A DNA stretch of 64,000 nt from Bradyrhizobium sp. Ce-3 (GTDB taxonomy: Bacteria; Pseudomonadota; Alphaproteobacteria; Rhizobiales; Xanthobacteraceae). Under the pieces are notes generated by a model that saw nothing but the letters and a program-made list of their open reading frames with translations, made no database searches and was not told the origin of the DNA. Positions 31,024-38,668 of the stretch are shown one piece after another (the first letter of the stretch is position 1; each line of letters begins with the position of its first letter). Position numbers and translations under genes: made by a program. Where the stretch lies: positions 372,001 to 436,000 of the forward strand of contig NZ_BQUV01000003.1 in NCBI RefSeq assembly GCF_022835695.1. Direction: 5' to 3'.

Positions 31024-32469
31024 ATGAGCACTGAGACCGCGACGTTCCCGCGGGCGAAAGCCTCCGCCTTCACCGAGATCCCGGCCTGGTTCTGGATCGC
31101 ATGCGGCGTCTATGCGCTGCTCTTGACCGTCGGCGGCCGGCTGCTCGCCGATCCCGACACCTACTGGCAGATTGCCGTCGGCCGCTGGATCCTCGATCAC
31201 CACGCGCTGCCGTCGGTCGACATCTATTCGTTCACCAAGGCCGGCGAGCCGTGGGTGTCGTCGTCATGGCTGGCGCAGGTGCTGTTCGCGAAGGCCTATG
31301 ACCTCGCCGGATGGACCGGGCCCGCGGCGCTGGCCGCGGCCTGCAGCGCCGCCACTTTCGCGCTGCTCGCCGCCATCCTCGGCCGTGCGCTGCCGCCGGT
31401 CTATGCGAGCCTGGTCGCCCTTGCGGCGCTGGTTCTGACCTGCCAGCACCTGCTGGCCCGCCCGCATGTGCTGGTGATGCCCATCATGATCGTCTGGGCG
31501 AATGGCCTGATGACCGCCAGCGAACGCCGCGAGGCGCCCTCGTTCTGGCTGCTGCCGTTGATTGCGCTGTGGGGCAACCTGCACGGCAGCTTTCTGTTCG
31601 GCCTGGTCCTGGCCGCCGCCTTTGCGCTCGATGCGATGTGGAATGCCCTGCCGGCCCAGCGGCCGGCGCTGGCGTTGCGCTGGGCGGCGTTCGGCATCGG
31701 TGCGCTGGCGGCGTGCTGCGTTACTCCATATGGCTGGGGCTCGATCCTCGCCTCGCTCAGGATTCTCGGTCTCGGCGAATTGCTGAATCTCATCACGGAG
31801 TGGCGGCCGGCGAATTTCAGCGAGATCGACGCGTTCGGAGTGTCCATCCTCGGCCTGATCGGTGCCGCGCTCTATTGCCGGGTGAAGTTGCCGCTGCCGC
31901 GCATCGTCCTGGTGCTGGGCCTGCTGCACATGGCGTTGTCTCACGTCAGAAATCTCGAGCTCTTCGCCCTGCTGCTGCCGCTGGCGGTGCTGACGCCGGT
32001 CGCAACCCAGTTCGGGTTGCGTGCCGCCGCCGCCCTCCGTTTGAGGGCCGCTCCGGCAGTTATCCTTGTCGTCGCGCTGTGCGCGCTGACCTCGCTCGTC
32101 GCGGCGCGCCAGGCCATATCGCCACCGCCGGTCTATGCGCCGGCTGCCGCCGTCGACGCGATGAAGGCGTACAATGCCAAGCGCGTGCTCAACGATCTGG
32201 AGTTCGGCGGCTATCTGATCTGGCGTCAGATGCCGGTGTTCATCGACGGGCGCGCCGAGCTCTACGGTGAGACGTTCGGGATGACTTTCTACCGCGCGCT
32301 TCAGCTCAAGGACGTCAACGGCTTTCTCGATCTTCTCAAGACCCGCGACATCGATGCGGTGATGCTCGATCCGGCCACGCCGGCCTCCAGATTGCTGGAT
32401 CACATCGGCGGATGGCGGCGTCTCTATGCCGACGAGCGCGTGGTGGTTCACGTCCGCGCCGGCGGCTGA
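31024..32469 (+). CDS. Polytopic membrane protein of unknown function
   Basis: 481-aa protein with about ten hydrophobic segments, a periplasmic-type loop after the first (LLADPDTYWQIAVGRWILDH, then SVDIYSFTKAGEPWVSSSW) and a soluble C-terminal tail (DLEFGGYLIWRQMPVFIDGR, then AELYG). The acidic-loop-after-TM1 layout (ADPDTYWQ) resembles GT-C type glycosyltransferases, and the tail motif GGYLIW...FIDGRAELYG is seen in uncharacterised membrane proteins. A lipid-linked sugar transferase role is possible but not shown. It is likely co-transcribed with the sterol-desaturase-like gene. Confidence 0.75.
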   Translation: MSTETATFPRAKASAFTEIPAWFWIACGVYALLLTVGGRLLADPDTYWQIAVGRWILDHHALPSVDIYSFTKAGEPWVSSSWLAQVLFAKAYDLAGWTGPAALAAACSAATFALLAAILGRALPPVYASLVALAALVLTCQHLLARPHVLVMPIMIVWANGLMTASERREAPSFWLLPLIALWGNLHGSFLFGLVLAAAFALDAMWNALPAQRPALALRWAAFGIGALAACCVTPYGWGSILASLRILGLGELLNLITEWRPANFSEIDAFGVSILGLIGAALYCRVKLPLPRIVLVLGLLHMALSHVRNLELFALLLPLAVLTPVATQFGLRAAAALRLRAAPAVILVVALCALTSLVAARQAISPPPVYAPAAAVDAMKAYNAKRVLNDLEFGGYLIWRQMPVFIDGRAELYGETFGMTFYRALQLKDVNGFLDLLKTRDIDAVMLDPATPASRLLDHIGGWRRLYADERVVVHVRAGG

Positions 32470-32523
32470 AGCCGTTGCGGCGAGGTCGCGCGGCCGTGGA
32501 AGGGATACCGCTATTGCTGCGGC

Positions 32524-33750
32524 CTAGGCCGTGCGCACCGACGGCCTCGCAGAGCGACGAACCACCAGGATGGCGGCAATGGTCAGGCCGCCGCCGGCCA
32601 GCACGTCGGCGAGGTGATGGCCGCCCACCGGCATCGTCGCCACGATCATCGTGGCATTGACGACCAGCACGGGAATGACGAGCCAGCGCGTGTCACGCGC
32701 TGCATAGGTGGTCATGACGCCGAGCATGGTATGAAACGAGGGAAAGCTGACGATGCCGTCGACCGCCGACAGGTCGACCACCGAGAGCGATCCGTCGCGC
32801 AACATCGCGAAGGTTCGGCCGAACGTCCACATCTCGCCGTGCGCGGCGAAGTTCGCGTAACTGGGCGGTGCGGGATTGAAATAGGCGAACGCGCCCGCGG
32901 CCAGAATCAGCCACATGCCGATGCACAGCGCGACCGCGCTCAGGCTGAGCACCGCGATGAATTCCGCGAGCCGGTCGCCACGCCGTTGCAGGATGAGCCA
33001 CACCAGGACCACCTGGGACAATACGCCGGTGCTTTGATAGGCCGTGGTCAGCAGCGTCGCGATCAGCGAGTTCGAATTGGTCGCAGCCAGGAAGCTCGGC
33101 CAGTCGAAGCCGAGCAGATGATCGACGCCGGCCAGCACGTCGTCTCCGAGCGGCAGCTTCGATGCTGCGATCAGGTAGCTGAGCGTGCTGCCCGCGGTCA
33201 GCAGCGCGCTGATCGGCAGGAGTGCACGCCAGAACAACTCGGTCGCAAACAGGCCCCATCGCAACATGACGGCCGGGCGTCGTTGGTCGGTGCCGAGCCG
33301 CCTGGAGGCGAAAGTGATGAACGCGGCGGCAATCCCGTAATACGCGATGCATTTCAGGATCGCGATCCAGTTCGAGGCCGCGAATGAAAGGCCGGAGTTC
33401 GGCAGCCAGATGATGTCGGCGAGGGTGCATGCGACGATGCAGGACCAGACGATCGCCATGTGGCGCTGCGCGGCATCGCCAAAGTCGCTGAACATCAACC
33501 AGCGCGCGGCGGCGTCACGGATCCGGATCGGGTCGACGATCAGGCCGCGCGCGCCGGAATCGACGGCGCGCTTCTCGATTCTTGATATCGACGACACCTG
33601 CTGCCCCGCGGTTGTGGCTGGCGCAGAAACTGCTTGGAGACTCTTAAGATAGCTATAATCGCGGACCGACGGGTGCGATGGCGCCGCCGATGCAACCAGC
33701 GCTCGGGGCGGGTCGGCGTGTCGGCCCGGGTCGTCGTGACATCTAAGCAA
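32524..33750 (-). CDS. PAP2-like membrane phosphatase family protein
   Basis: Up to 408 aa. From about residue 95 there are six hydrophobic segments and the phosphatase-type motifs SFPSFHTMLGVM (about 340) and PVGGHHLADVLAGGG (about 378), matching the PAP2_3/inositolphosphorylceramide-synthase-like group that acts on lipid phosphates at the outer face of the inner membrane. The first motif of classical PAP2 enzymes (KxxxxxxRP) was not seen. The N-terminal 85 residues are not conserved-looking and the farthest start is TTG; a GTG at 33597 or ATG at 33495 may be the true start. Confidence 0.8.
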   Translation of the reverse strand: MLRCHDDPGRHADPPRALVASAAPSHPSVRDYSYLKSLQAVSAPATTAGQQVSSISRIEKRAVDSGARGLIVDPIRIRDAAARWLMFSDFGDAAQRHMAIVWSCIVACTLADIIWLPNSGLSFAASNWIAILKCIAYYGIAAAFITFASRRLGTDQRRPAVMLRWGLFATELFWRALLPISALLTAGSTLSYLIAASKLPLGDDVLAGVDHLLGFDWPSFLAATNSNSLIATLLTTAYQSTGVLSQVVLVWLILQRRGDRLAEFIAVLSLSAVALCIGMWLILAAGAFAYFNPAPPSYANFAAHGEMWTFGRTFAMLRDGSLSVVDLSAVDGIVSFPSFHTMLGVMTTYAARDTRWLVIPVLVVNATMIVATMPVGGHHLADVLAGGGLTIAAILVVRRSARPSVRTA

Positions 33751-33863
33751 TTCGGCGGTCGATTTTTGCTCTTCTTAAATGAATTGCCGTCAGATTTGCC
33801 TGCGTCGGGCGCCGGTCCGCTGCGTATCGTTTTTGCCGGCTCGTTAACGTCCCGGGGTAGAGT

Positions 33864-34370
33864 ATGTCGTTTCAGTCCCAACCTATTCGCGCCGTCACGC
33901 GCATTGCAATCATCTCGCTGGCCGCAGCCGTGCTGCTGGGGCCCGCGCACGCAACGGCTGCGCCGGATCCCGACAGGATCGCGGTCAATGTCGATCAGGC
34001 CAAGCTCGTCAAGCTGCCCGGCGGCATTGCCACGATCGTGGTCGGCAATCCCTTGATCGCCGACGTCACCCTGCAGAATGGCGGGGTCGTCGTCGTGACC
34101 GGCAAGGGCTATGGCGCGACCAATTTCATCGCCCTCGACCGCACCGGCCAGGTGCTGGTGGATCGCCAGATCCAGGTCGAAGGTCCGAGCGACCAGCTCG
34201 TCACCGTCTATCGCGGCGTCGATCGCGAGACCTACACCTGCATGCCGGTCTGTCAGCGCCGCATCACGCTCGGCGATGGCGAGACCTATTTCCGCGCGAC
34301 CATGGAACAGGCCGGGACGCTCAACAGCCAGGCGTCCGGCTCTGGCGGCGCCGGCAAGCCGCAGAATTGA
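33864..34370 (+). CDS. Pilus assembly protein, secretin N-terminal domain only
   Basis: 168-aa exported protein: a signal peptide (AIISLAAAVLLGPAHATAA) followed by a single T2SS/T3SS pilus N-terminal domain (IAVNVDQAKLVKLPGGIATI, VVGNPLIADVTLQNGGVVVV, TGKGYGATNFIALDRTGQVL), the same domain that begins CpaC. It lacks the secretin core. A conserved-looking CMPVCQRRITLGDG segment carries two cysteines. It precedes two TadE/G-like pseudopilin genes and probably assists the Flp pilus. Confidence 0.88.
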   Translation: MSFQSQPIRAVTRIAIISLAAAVLLGPAHATAAPDPDRIAVNVDQAKLVKLPGGIATIVVGNPLIADVTLQNGGVVVVTGKGYGATNFIALDRTGQVLVDRQIQVEGPSDQLVTVYRGVDRETYTCMPVCQRRITLGDGETYFRATMEQAGTLNSQASGSGGAGKPQN

Positions 34371-34540
34371 CGCGTGTCCGCTCCGGCGCCGCGCACGCCG
34401 GGGCCGCGGCCGATCGCGGGCCGTTGCTCGATATGGTTAGCAAAGAGCTAACGGATCGGGTCGCCCTGTCTCGATCCGGCGAAATAGTTCGACAATGAGT
34501 TTTGGGTAGTTGTTGCCGCCATGTTGATCCGGGGTCGTTG

Positions 34541-35089
34541 ATGCCGCTGCCCACTCGCTCCTTCGCGAGCCTCCTCCGTCGCTTTCACCGCAACCGCCGT
34601 GGCGTGACCGCGGTCGAATTCGCGCTGGTCGCGCCGCTGTTTTTCGGGCTGCTGTTTGCGATCATCGAAGTGGCCATGATCTTCTTTGCCAGCCAGGTGC
34701 TCGAGACGGTGACGCAGGATTCCTCGCGCATGATCATGACCGGTCAGGCCCAGGGCGCAAATTATACCCAGCAGCAGTTCAAGGACTTCGTCTGCGGGCG
34801 GGTCAACGCGTTGTTCGATTGCACCAACGGTGTCTATGTCGACGTGCGCAGCTATCCGGCGACGAGCTTTTCCACCGTCAACCTCACGCCGATCACCGAT
34901 CCGACCCAGGTGAAATGGTGTCCCGGCAAGGACGGCGACGTCGTCGTGGTGCGGCTGTTCTATCAGTGGCCGCTGTTCGTCACCAAGCTTTTCGCCTCCA
35001 CCAACCTCACCAACGGCAAGCGGCTGCTGATTGCGACCGCGACGTTCAAGAACGAGCCCTCCGGAACGGCCGGGACGACATGCTCATGA
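34541..35089 (+). CDS. TadE/TadG-like pseudopilin, first
   Basis: 182-aa protein with a basic N-terminus and the TadE motif NRRGVTAVEFALVAPLFFGL (about 18-37), which includes the Glu expected after a prepilin-type cleavage site, then one membrane helix and a periplasmic domain with three or more cysteines (FVCGRVNALFDC, VKWCPGKDG). TadE/F proteins are minor pseudopilins required for Tad pili. The ATG is preferred over a TTG 13 codons upstream. Its stop overlaps the next gene's start. Confidence 0.88.
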   Translation: MPLPTRSFASLLRRFHRNRRGVTAVEFALVAPLFFGLLFAIIEVAMIFFASQVLETVTQDSSRMIMTGQAQGANYTQQQFKDFVCGRVNALFDCTNGVYVDVRSYPATSFSTVNLTPITDPTQVKWCPGKDGDVVVVRLFYQWPLFVTKLFASTNLTNGKRLLIATATFKNEPSGTAGTTCS

Positions 35090-35724
35090 GCAAGGTCATG
35101 AAAACGCTGCCTGCTGACGTGCTGCGCTTTGTCGTTGCTCTCGCGCATGACCGCCGGGGCCTCGCCGCCGTCGAGTTCGCTTTCATCGTGCCGCTGATGC
35201 TGGTGATGTTCTTCGGCACTGTCGAGTTTTCATCCGGCGTCGCAGTCGACCGCAAGGTTACGCTGATGGCGCGCGCGGCATCGGATCTGACCTCGCAGGC
35301 GACCCAGGTGGTGGATGCCGACCTGCAGAACTTCTTCAGCGCCAGCGTCGGCATCATGACGCCCTACGATCCGACGCCGACCAAGGTCACATTGTCGGAA
35401 ATCTATGTCGATAAATCGAATATCGCGAAGATCGCGTGGAGCAAGGCCGGAGTGATGACCGCAGGCTCCACGCAGGCCTCGGTGACGGGCTCGAGCCGCA
35501 GCACGGGCGATATCGTGACGAGCATCGTTCCGGCGGCGCTGCTGGTTGCGGACACCTATCTGATCTTGGGCGAAGTCAGCTACAAATACGTTCCGACGGT
35601 CGGCTACGTGATGGCCAAGAGCGGCATCCCTCTCGGCGACGTTGCCTATACCAGGCCGCGGCAGTCGCGTTGCGTCTACTATGCCGCGACGACCGCCACC
35701 CTGCCGACGAGTTGCCCGTACTAA
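35086..35724 (+). CDS. TadE/TadG-like pseudopilin, second
   Basis: 212-aa protein with the TadE-type segment HDRRGLAAVEFAFIVPLMLV (about 22-41), one membrane helix and a periplasmic domain ending CVYYAATTATLPTSCPY with two cysteines. The start ATG shares bases with the stop of the previous gene (ATGA), so the two are translationally coupled. It likely works as a minor pseudopilin or anchor of the Flp system encoded at 21-30 kb. Confidence 0.87.
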   Translation: MSKVMKTLPADVLRFVVALAHDRRGLAAVEFAFIVPLMLVMFFGTVEFSSGVAVDRKVTLMARAASDLTSQATQVVDADLQNFFSASVGIMTPYDPTPTKVTLSEIYVDKSNIAKIAWSKAGVMTAGSTQASVTGSSRSTGDIVTSIVPAALLVADTYLILGEVSYKYVPTVGYVMAKSGIPLGDVAYTRPRQSRCVYYAATTATLPTSCPY

Positions 35725-35833
35725 AACGCGGTGAGATGAGGCTGAGTCTTTCGGACCGCTTCGCGCTTTGCGCTGGTCCGGATCATGCTTTGACCCGCGC
35801 CGGCTTCCGATCCAGCCGAGCCCGCGATCCAGA

Positions 35834-35865
35834 CAAAAAGGGCCGCACCCGAAGGTGCGGCCCTT
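35834..35865 (-). terminator. Terminator of the cold-shock gene (bidirectional)
   Basis: A 12-bp perfect stem (aagggccgcacc / ggtgcggccctt) with a 4-base loop. On the minus strand it is followed by TTTTTGTCTGG, a good intrinsic terminator for the csp gene. From the plus strand it could also stop read-through from the pseudopilin genes. Confidence 0.88.
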
Positions 35866-35913
35866 GATGCTTTAACGACAATTTCCCGGAGCTGCGCGCT
35901 CCCGGAAATCGGC

Positions 35914-36126
35914 TTATCCGGCGGCGCGCAGATTGTCGGCCGAGGATTTGCCGGAACGGCGGTCAGCAACGATCTCGTAGGAGATCTTCTGGCCTTCACG
36001 CAGGGTGCCAAGGCCGGCGCGCTCGACTGCACTGATGTGCACGAACACGTCGTTCCCGCCTTCATCCGGCTGGATAAAGCCGTAGCCCTTGGTCGCGTTA
36101 AACCACTTCACGGTTCCCATGCTCAC
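35914..36126 (-). CDS. cspA: Cold-shock protein CspA family
   Basis: 70-aa OB-fold RNA/ssDNA-binding protein. RNP1 (KGYGFIQP) and RNP2 (VFVHIS) motifs are intact, with [11 protein letters not shown] at the start. It acts as an RNA chaperone. Either the ATG at MSMGT or the second ATG could be used. A leader of 150 bases or more is available upstream, as is common for cold-shock genes, and a clear terminator follows. Confidence 0.95.
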   Translation of the reverse strand: MSMGTVKWFNATKGYGFIQPDEGGNDVFVHISAVERAGLGTLREGQKISYEIVADRRSGKSSADNLRAAG

Positions 36127-36318
36127 GTGGGTAGTCCCTTCTCAGATATACAAGTTCAAGACCCGCTGATCGGCGGGGTGGTGAGATCGAATTTTTGGAA
36201 GGGTCGTCAGCGTCTGAACCGGCTGTACCGGTATTGGCTAATGTCGTCCGGCCGAAAATCGATGGGTAGGATATTATTCGATAGAAGGCTTCAAAACAAT
36301 CCTGACGTGCGCGATTTT

Positions 36319-36342
36319 TTGGCCGGCGCAGCCGCCGGCCAA
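36319..36342. repeat. Inverted repeat between infA-like gene and cspA
   Basis: Perfect 10-bp arms ttggccggcg / cgccggccaa with a 4-base loop, in the spacer downstream of the IF-1 gene. On its minus-strand 3' side there are As, not Us, so it is not a standard terminator for infA. It could still be an end-stabilising hairpin. The rest of this 268-base spacer shows no gene. Confidence 0.55.
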
Positions 36343-36394
36343 TTGCTGCGCAGGACATCAAATCGTCATGCGCGCAGCGGTTGCAATGTCGCCG

Positions 36395-36688
36395 CTAGCG
36401 GCGGCGGAACTGGCCGCCGCGCTGCGCTCCGCCCCGCGGCGGACCGCCGGGCGCGCCGCTCGGACGTTCGTCCTTGTGCCGGAAGATCAGGCGGCCCTTT
36501 TCGAGATCGTAGGGCGACATTTCGATCGTCACGCGGTCGCCGGCCAGCGTCTTGATGCGGTTTTTCTTCATCTTGCCGGCGGTGTAGGCGACGATCTCGT
36601 GTCCGGCGTCGAGTTGCACCCGGTAGCGAGCGTCGGGGAGGATTTCGGTCACCAGTCCTTCGAACTGGATCAGCTCTTCCTTAGCCAT
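36395..36688 (-). CDS. infA: Translation initiation factor IF-1 with basic C-terminal tail
   Basis: 97-aa S1/OB-fold protein. The first 73 or so residues ([56 protein letters not shown]) are a normal IF-1, which binds the ribosomal A site during initiation. Unlike the usual 72-aa factor it adds about 24 residues rich in Gly, Arg and Pro ([17 protein letters not shown]), likely RNA-binding. It lies 24 bases downstream of the DEAD-box helicase gene, suggesting a shared transcript and a role linked to cold or RNA remodelling. Another standard infA probably exists elsewhere; this is inference. Confidence 0.93.
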   Translation of the reverse strand: MAKEELIQFEGLVTEILPDARYRVQLDAGHEIVAYTAGKMKKNRIKTLAGDRVTIEMSPYDLEKGRLIFRHKDERPSGAPGGPPRGGAQRGGQFRRR

Positions 36689-36712
36689 ATGTTTCTCCAG
36701 ATCGAGCGACGG

Positions 36713-38137
36713 CTAGTGCTTCGGTCGGTTGTTGCGGTTGTGTTGCGGATTCGGCCGGCTCTCGCGATGCAAGAAGGCGACGCCCTGGATGCCTTCGCTG
36801 TTGCCGGCCTGCGACGGACGCGGCGACTCGCCCCGGCTCGTCTGCGGCGCGCCATTATTACCACCCCGACGGCGGCGGCGGCGAGGGCCTTTTGCGCTTG
36901 GAGCGGCCTCATTCCCACGGACATTGTGCGCCCGCGGCGCAGAGCGTCCGCCACGATGGGGGTGGGTGGACTGCGCCGGCGCGGCGGTAGCCTCGCGGCC
37001 GCCCTGCTGGGTGCGGCGGTCTTCCCGCGGGACGGTAATCCGGATCAGCCGCTCGATATCCTTGAGGTAGCCGATCTCCTCGGCGCCGGCGATCAGCGAG
37101 ATCGCGACCCCGTCGGCGCCGGCCCGCGCGGTGCGCCCGATCCGGTGGACGTAGGTTTCCGGGATGTTGGGCAGGTCGAAATTCACGACATGGCTGACGC
37201 CGTCGACGTCGATGCCGCGGGCGGCGATATCGGTCGCCACCAGGGTACGGATCTCGCCGGAACGGAACGCCGCCAGCGTGCGCTCGCGGTGGTTCTGCGA
37301 TTTGTTGCCGTGGATCGCATTGGCCTCGATCCCGGCCTTGGCAAGGCTCTTCACCACCTTGTCGGCGCCGTGCTTGGTGCGGGTAAACACCAGGGCGCGG
37401 TTGACCGGTTCCTGCTTCAGCAGCTGGGCCAGAACCGCCGGTTTGGCGGCGAAATCGACCTGGATCGCGCGCTGGGCGATGCGATCCACGGTCGAGGCCA
37501 CCGGCGTCACCGCCACGCGGGCCGGGTCGCGCAGCATCGCCTCGGCGAGCTCGGCGATGTCCTTGGGCATGGTGGCCGAGAAGAACAGCGTCTGGCGCCG
37601 GATCGGCAGCTTGGCGACGATTTTGCGGATGTCGTTGATGAAGCCCATGTCGAGCATACGGTCGGCTTCATCGAGCACCAGGAACTCGACCTGGTTGAGC
37701 TTCAGCCCGTTGCTCTGCACGAGATCGAGCAGGCGGCCGGGGGTGGCGACCAGCACCTCGACGCCCTGCATCAGCGAACGCACCTGGCGGCCCATCGGCA
37801 CGCCGCCGATCGCGAGCGTCGAGGACAGCCGGATGTGGCGGCCATAGGTGTTGAAGCTGTCGAGGATCTGCCCGGACAGTTCGCGGGTGGGCGAGAGCAC
37901 CAGCACGCGGCAGCTCTTGGGCTGCGGGCGGATGCGGTTCTCGAGCAGCCGGTGCAGGATCGGCAGCGCGAAGGACGCGGTCTTGCCGGTTCCGGTCTGG
38001 GCAATGCCGACGACGTCGCGGCCGGCGAGTGCGAGCGGGACGGTCTGGGCCTGGATGGGGGTCGGCGTGAGATAGTTTTCTTCTCGAAGCGCGCGGGCGA
38101 TGGGATCGGCGAGGCCGAAATCCTGAAAGGAGGTCAA
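36713..38137 (-). CDS. DEAD-box RNA helicase, RhlE-like
   Basis: 474-aa helicase with all core motifs: Q motif (LTPTPIQAQTVPLALAG), motif I AQTGTGKTASF, Ia PTRELSGQI, II DEAD in VLDEADRMLDMGF, III SATMP, and motifs IV-VI ending HRIGRTARAG. The C-terminal 110 residues are basic and Arg/Gly/Asn-rich (KGPRRRRRRGGNNG), typical of RhlE-type RNA-binding tails. The start is taken as TTG before TSFQDFGL because family members begin there and GGAAAG lies about 10 bases upstream; a longer frame to 38233 adds a non-conserved stretch. It likely forms an operon with the IF-1 gene and unwinds structured RNA. Confidence 0.93.
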   Translation of the reverse strand: MTSFQDFGLADPIARALREENYLTPTPIQAQTVPLALAGRDVVGIAQTGTGKTASFALPILHRLLENRIRPQPKSCRVLVLSPTRELSGQILDSFNTYGRHIRLSSTLAIGGVPMGRQVRSLMQGVEVLVATPGRLLDLVQSNGLKLNQVEFLVLDEADRMLDMGFINDIRKIVAKLPIRRQTLFFSATMPKDIAELAEAMLRDPARVAVTPVASTVDRIAQRAIQVDFAAKPAVLAQLLKQEPVNRALVFTRTKHGADKVVKSLAKAGIEANAIHGNKSQNHRERTLAAFRSGEIRTLVATDIAARGIDVDGVSHVVNFDLPNIPETYVHRIGRTARAGADGVAISLIAGAEEIGYLKDIERLIRITVPREDRRTQQGGREATAAPAQSTHPHRGGRSAPRAHNVRGNEAAPSAKGPRRRRRRGGNNGAPQTSRGESPRPSQAGNSEGIQGVAFLHRESRPNPQHNRNNRPKH

Positions 38138-38563
38138 AAGATGTTTCTTTCCATAAAAGCCGTCATCGTCCCGGCCCAATCGGCCGGAATCGCATGAAGG
38201 CATTCGGGGACACCCGCGTGTCTGGGGCGTCAAGCTGGGTTAGCTGAAAGGCGAGCCAGAAGCCGCTTGGGGCAGCTTGAACACGCAGCTCGCGAAGGCA
38301 CCGCGATGTCGCGGGCATGGCGAGGATATGGACCAGGAACTGGGCGGTTTCAAGGTGGTATCGCCTGGATTGGCACCCGAACTTCGCCGAACCATCGCGC
38401 AAACTGTCACAAATCGATGCCGGAAATTTAGCCAATGTGGCGATTTTGCCTACAAAATAACCTGATTGCTCCTTCGGCAGTCAATTTTTCGGCTCAATGA
38501 TTGGGCAGTCGCTGTCCGTATTTGCCCGGAACTCATGAAATTATCTAGCTGGTTCATCAACTT
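38138..38563. other. Long leader/spacer upstream of urtA, no gene seen
   Basis: About 430 bases between the helicase start and the urtA promoter. No reading frame has protein-like composition. It is less GC-rich toward the urtA side (gaaattatctagctggttca), consistent with promoter DNA and possible activator sites for sigma-54 transcription; no clear NtrC-type pair could be fixed by eye. Confidence 0.5.
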
Positions 38564-38581
38564 ACGGTGCCCCCGCACCGT
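38564..38581 (+). promoter_or_regulatory. Perfect inverted repeat abutting the sigma-54 promoter
   Basis: acggtgc-cccc-gcaccgt: 7-bp arms, 4-base spacer, ending on the first base of the TGGCAC box. The GGTGC/GCACC half-sites resemble those of NtrC sites but in the reverse order. It might be an operator for a repressor or activator; function unknown. Confidence 0.45.
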
Positions 38582-38597
38582 GGCACAGTTCTTGCGA
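38580..38597 (+). promoter_or_regulatory. Sigma-54 promoter of the urtABCDE operon
   Basis: gTGGCACagttcTTGCga matches the sigma-54 consensus TGGCAC-N5-TTGC with the exact GG-N10-GC spacing of the -24 and -12 elements. Transcription should begin about 12 bases after the GC, leaving a leader of about 60 bases before urtA. Sigma-54 control of urea uptake through NtrC under nitrogen limitation is established in several bacteria, so this placement is biologically coherent. Confidence 0.85.
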
Positions 38598-38668
38598 TTC
38601 CCTTAACCGCAGGCGGCCAAGCGGCCGTTTCGCGAGCGTTCACGCCTGCGTCAGGGAGACGACATTTC

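Noticed and set aside
34437-34451. TTAG-N7-CTAA upstream of the first pseudopilin as a CtrA site
   Set aside because: Only 6 of 8 consensus bases fit, and it is a simple palindrome (gttagc/gctaac) that could be something else.
38141-38197. 18-codon plus-strand frame with a perfect AAAGGAGG ribosome binding site
   Set aside because: The binding site is just the complement of the helicase codons for Thr-Ser-Phe, a conserved peptide, and the peptide itself has no sign of selection; most likely chance.
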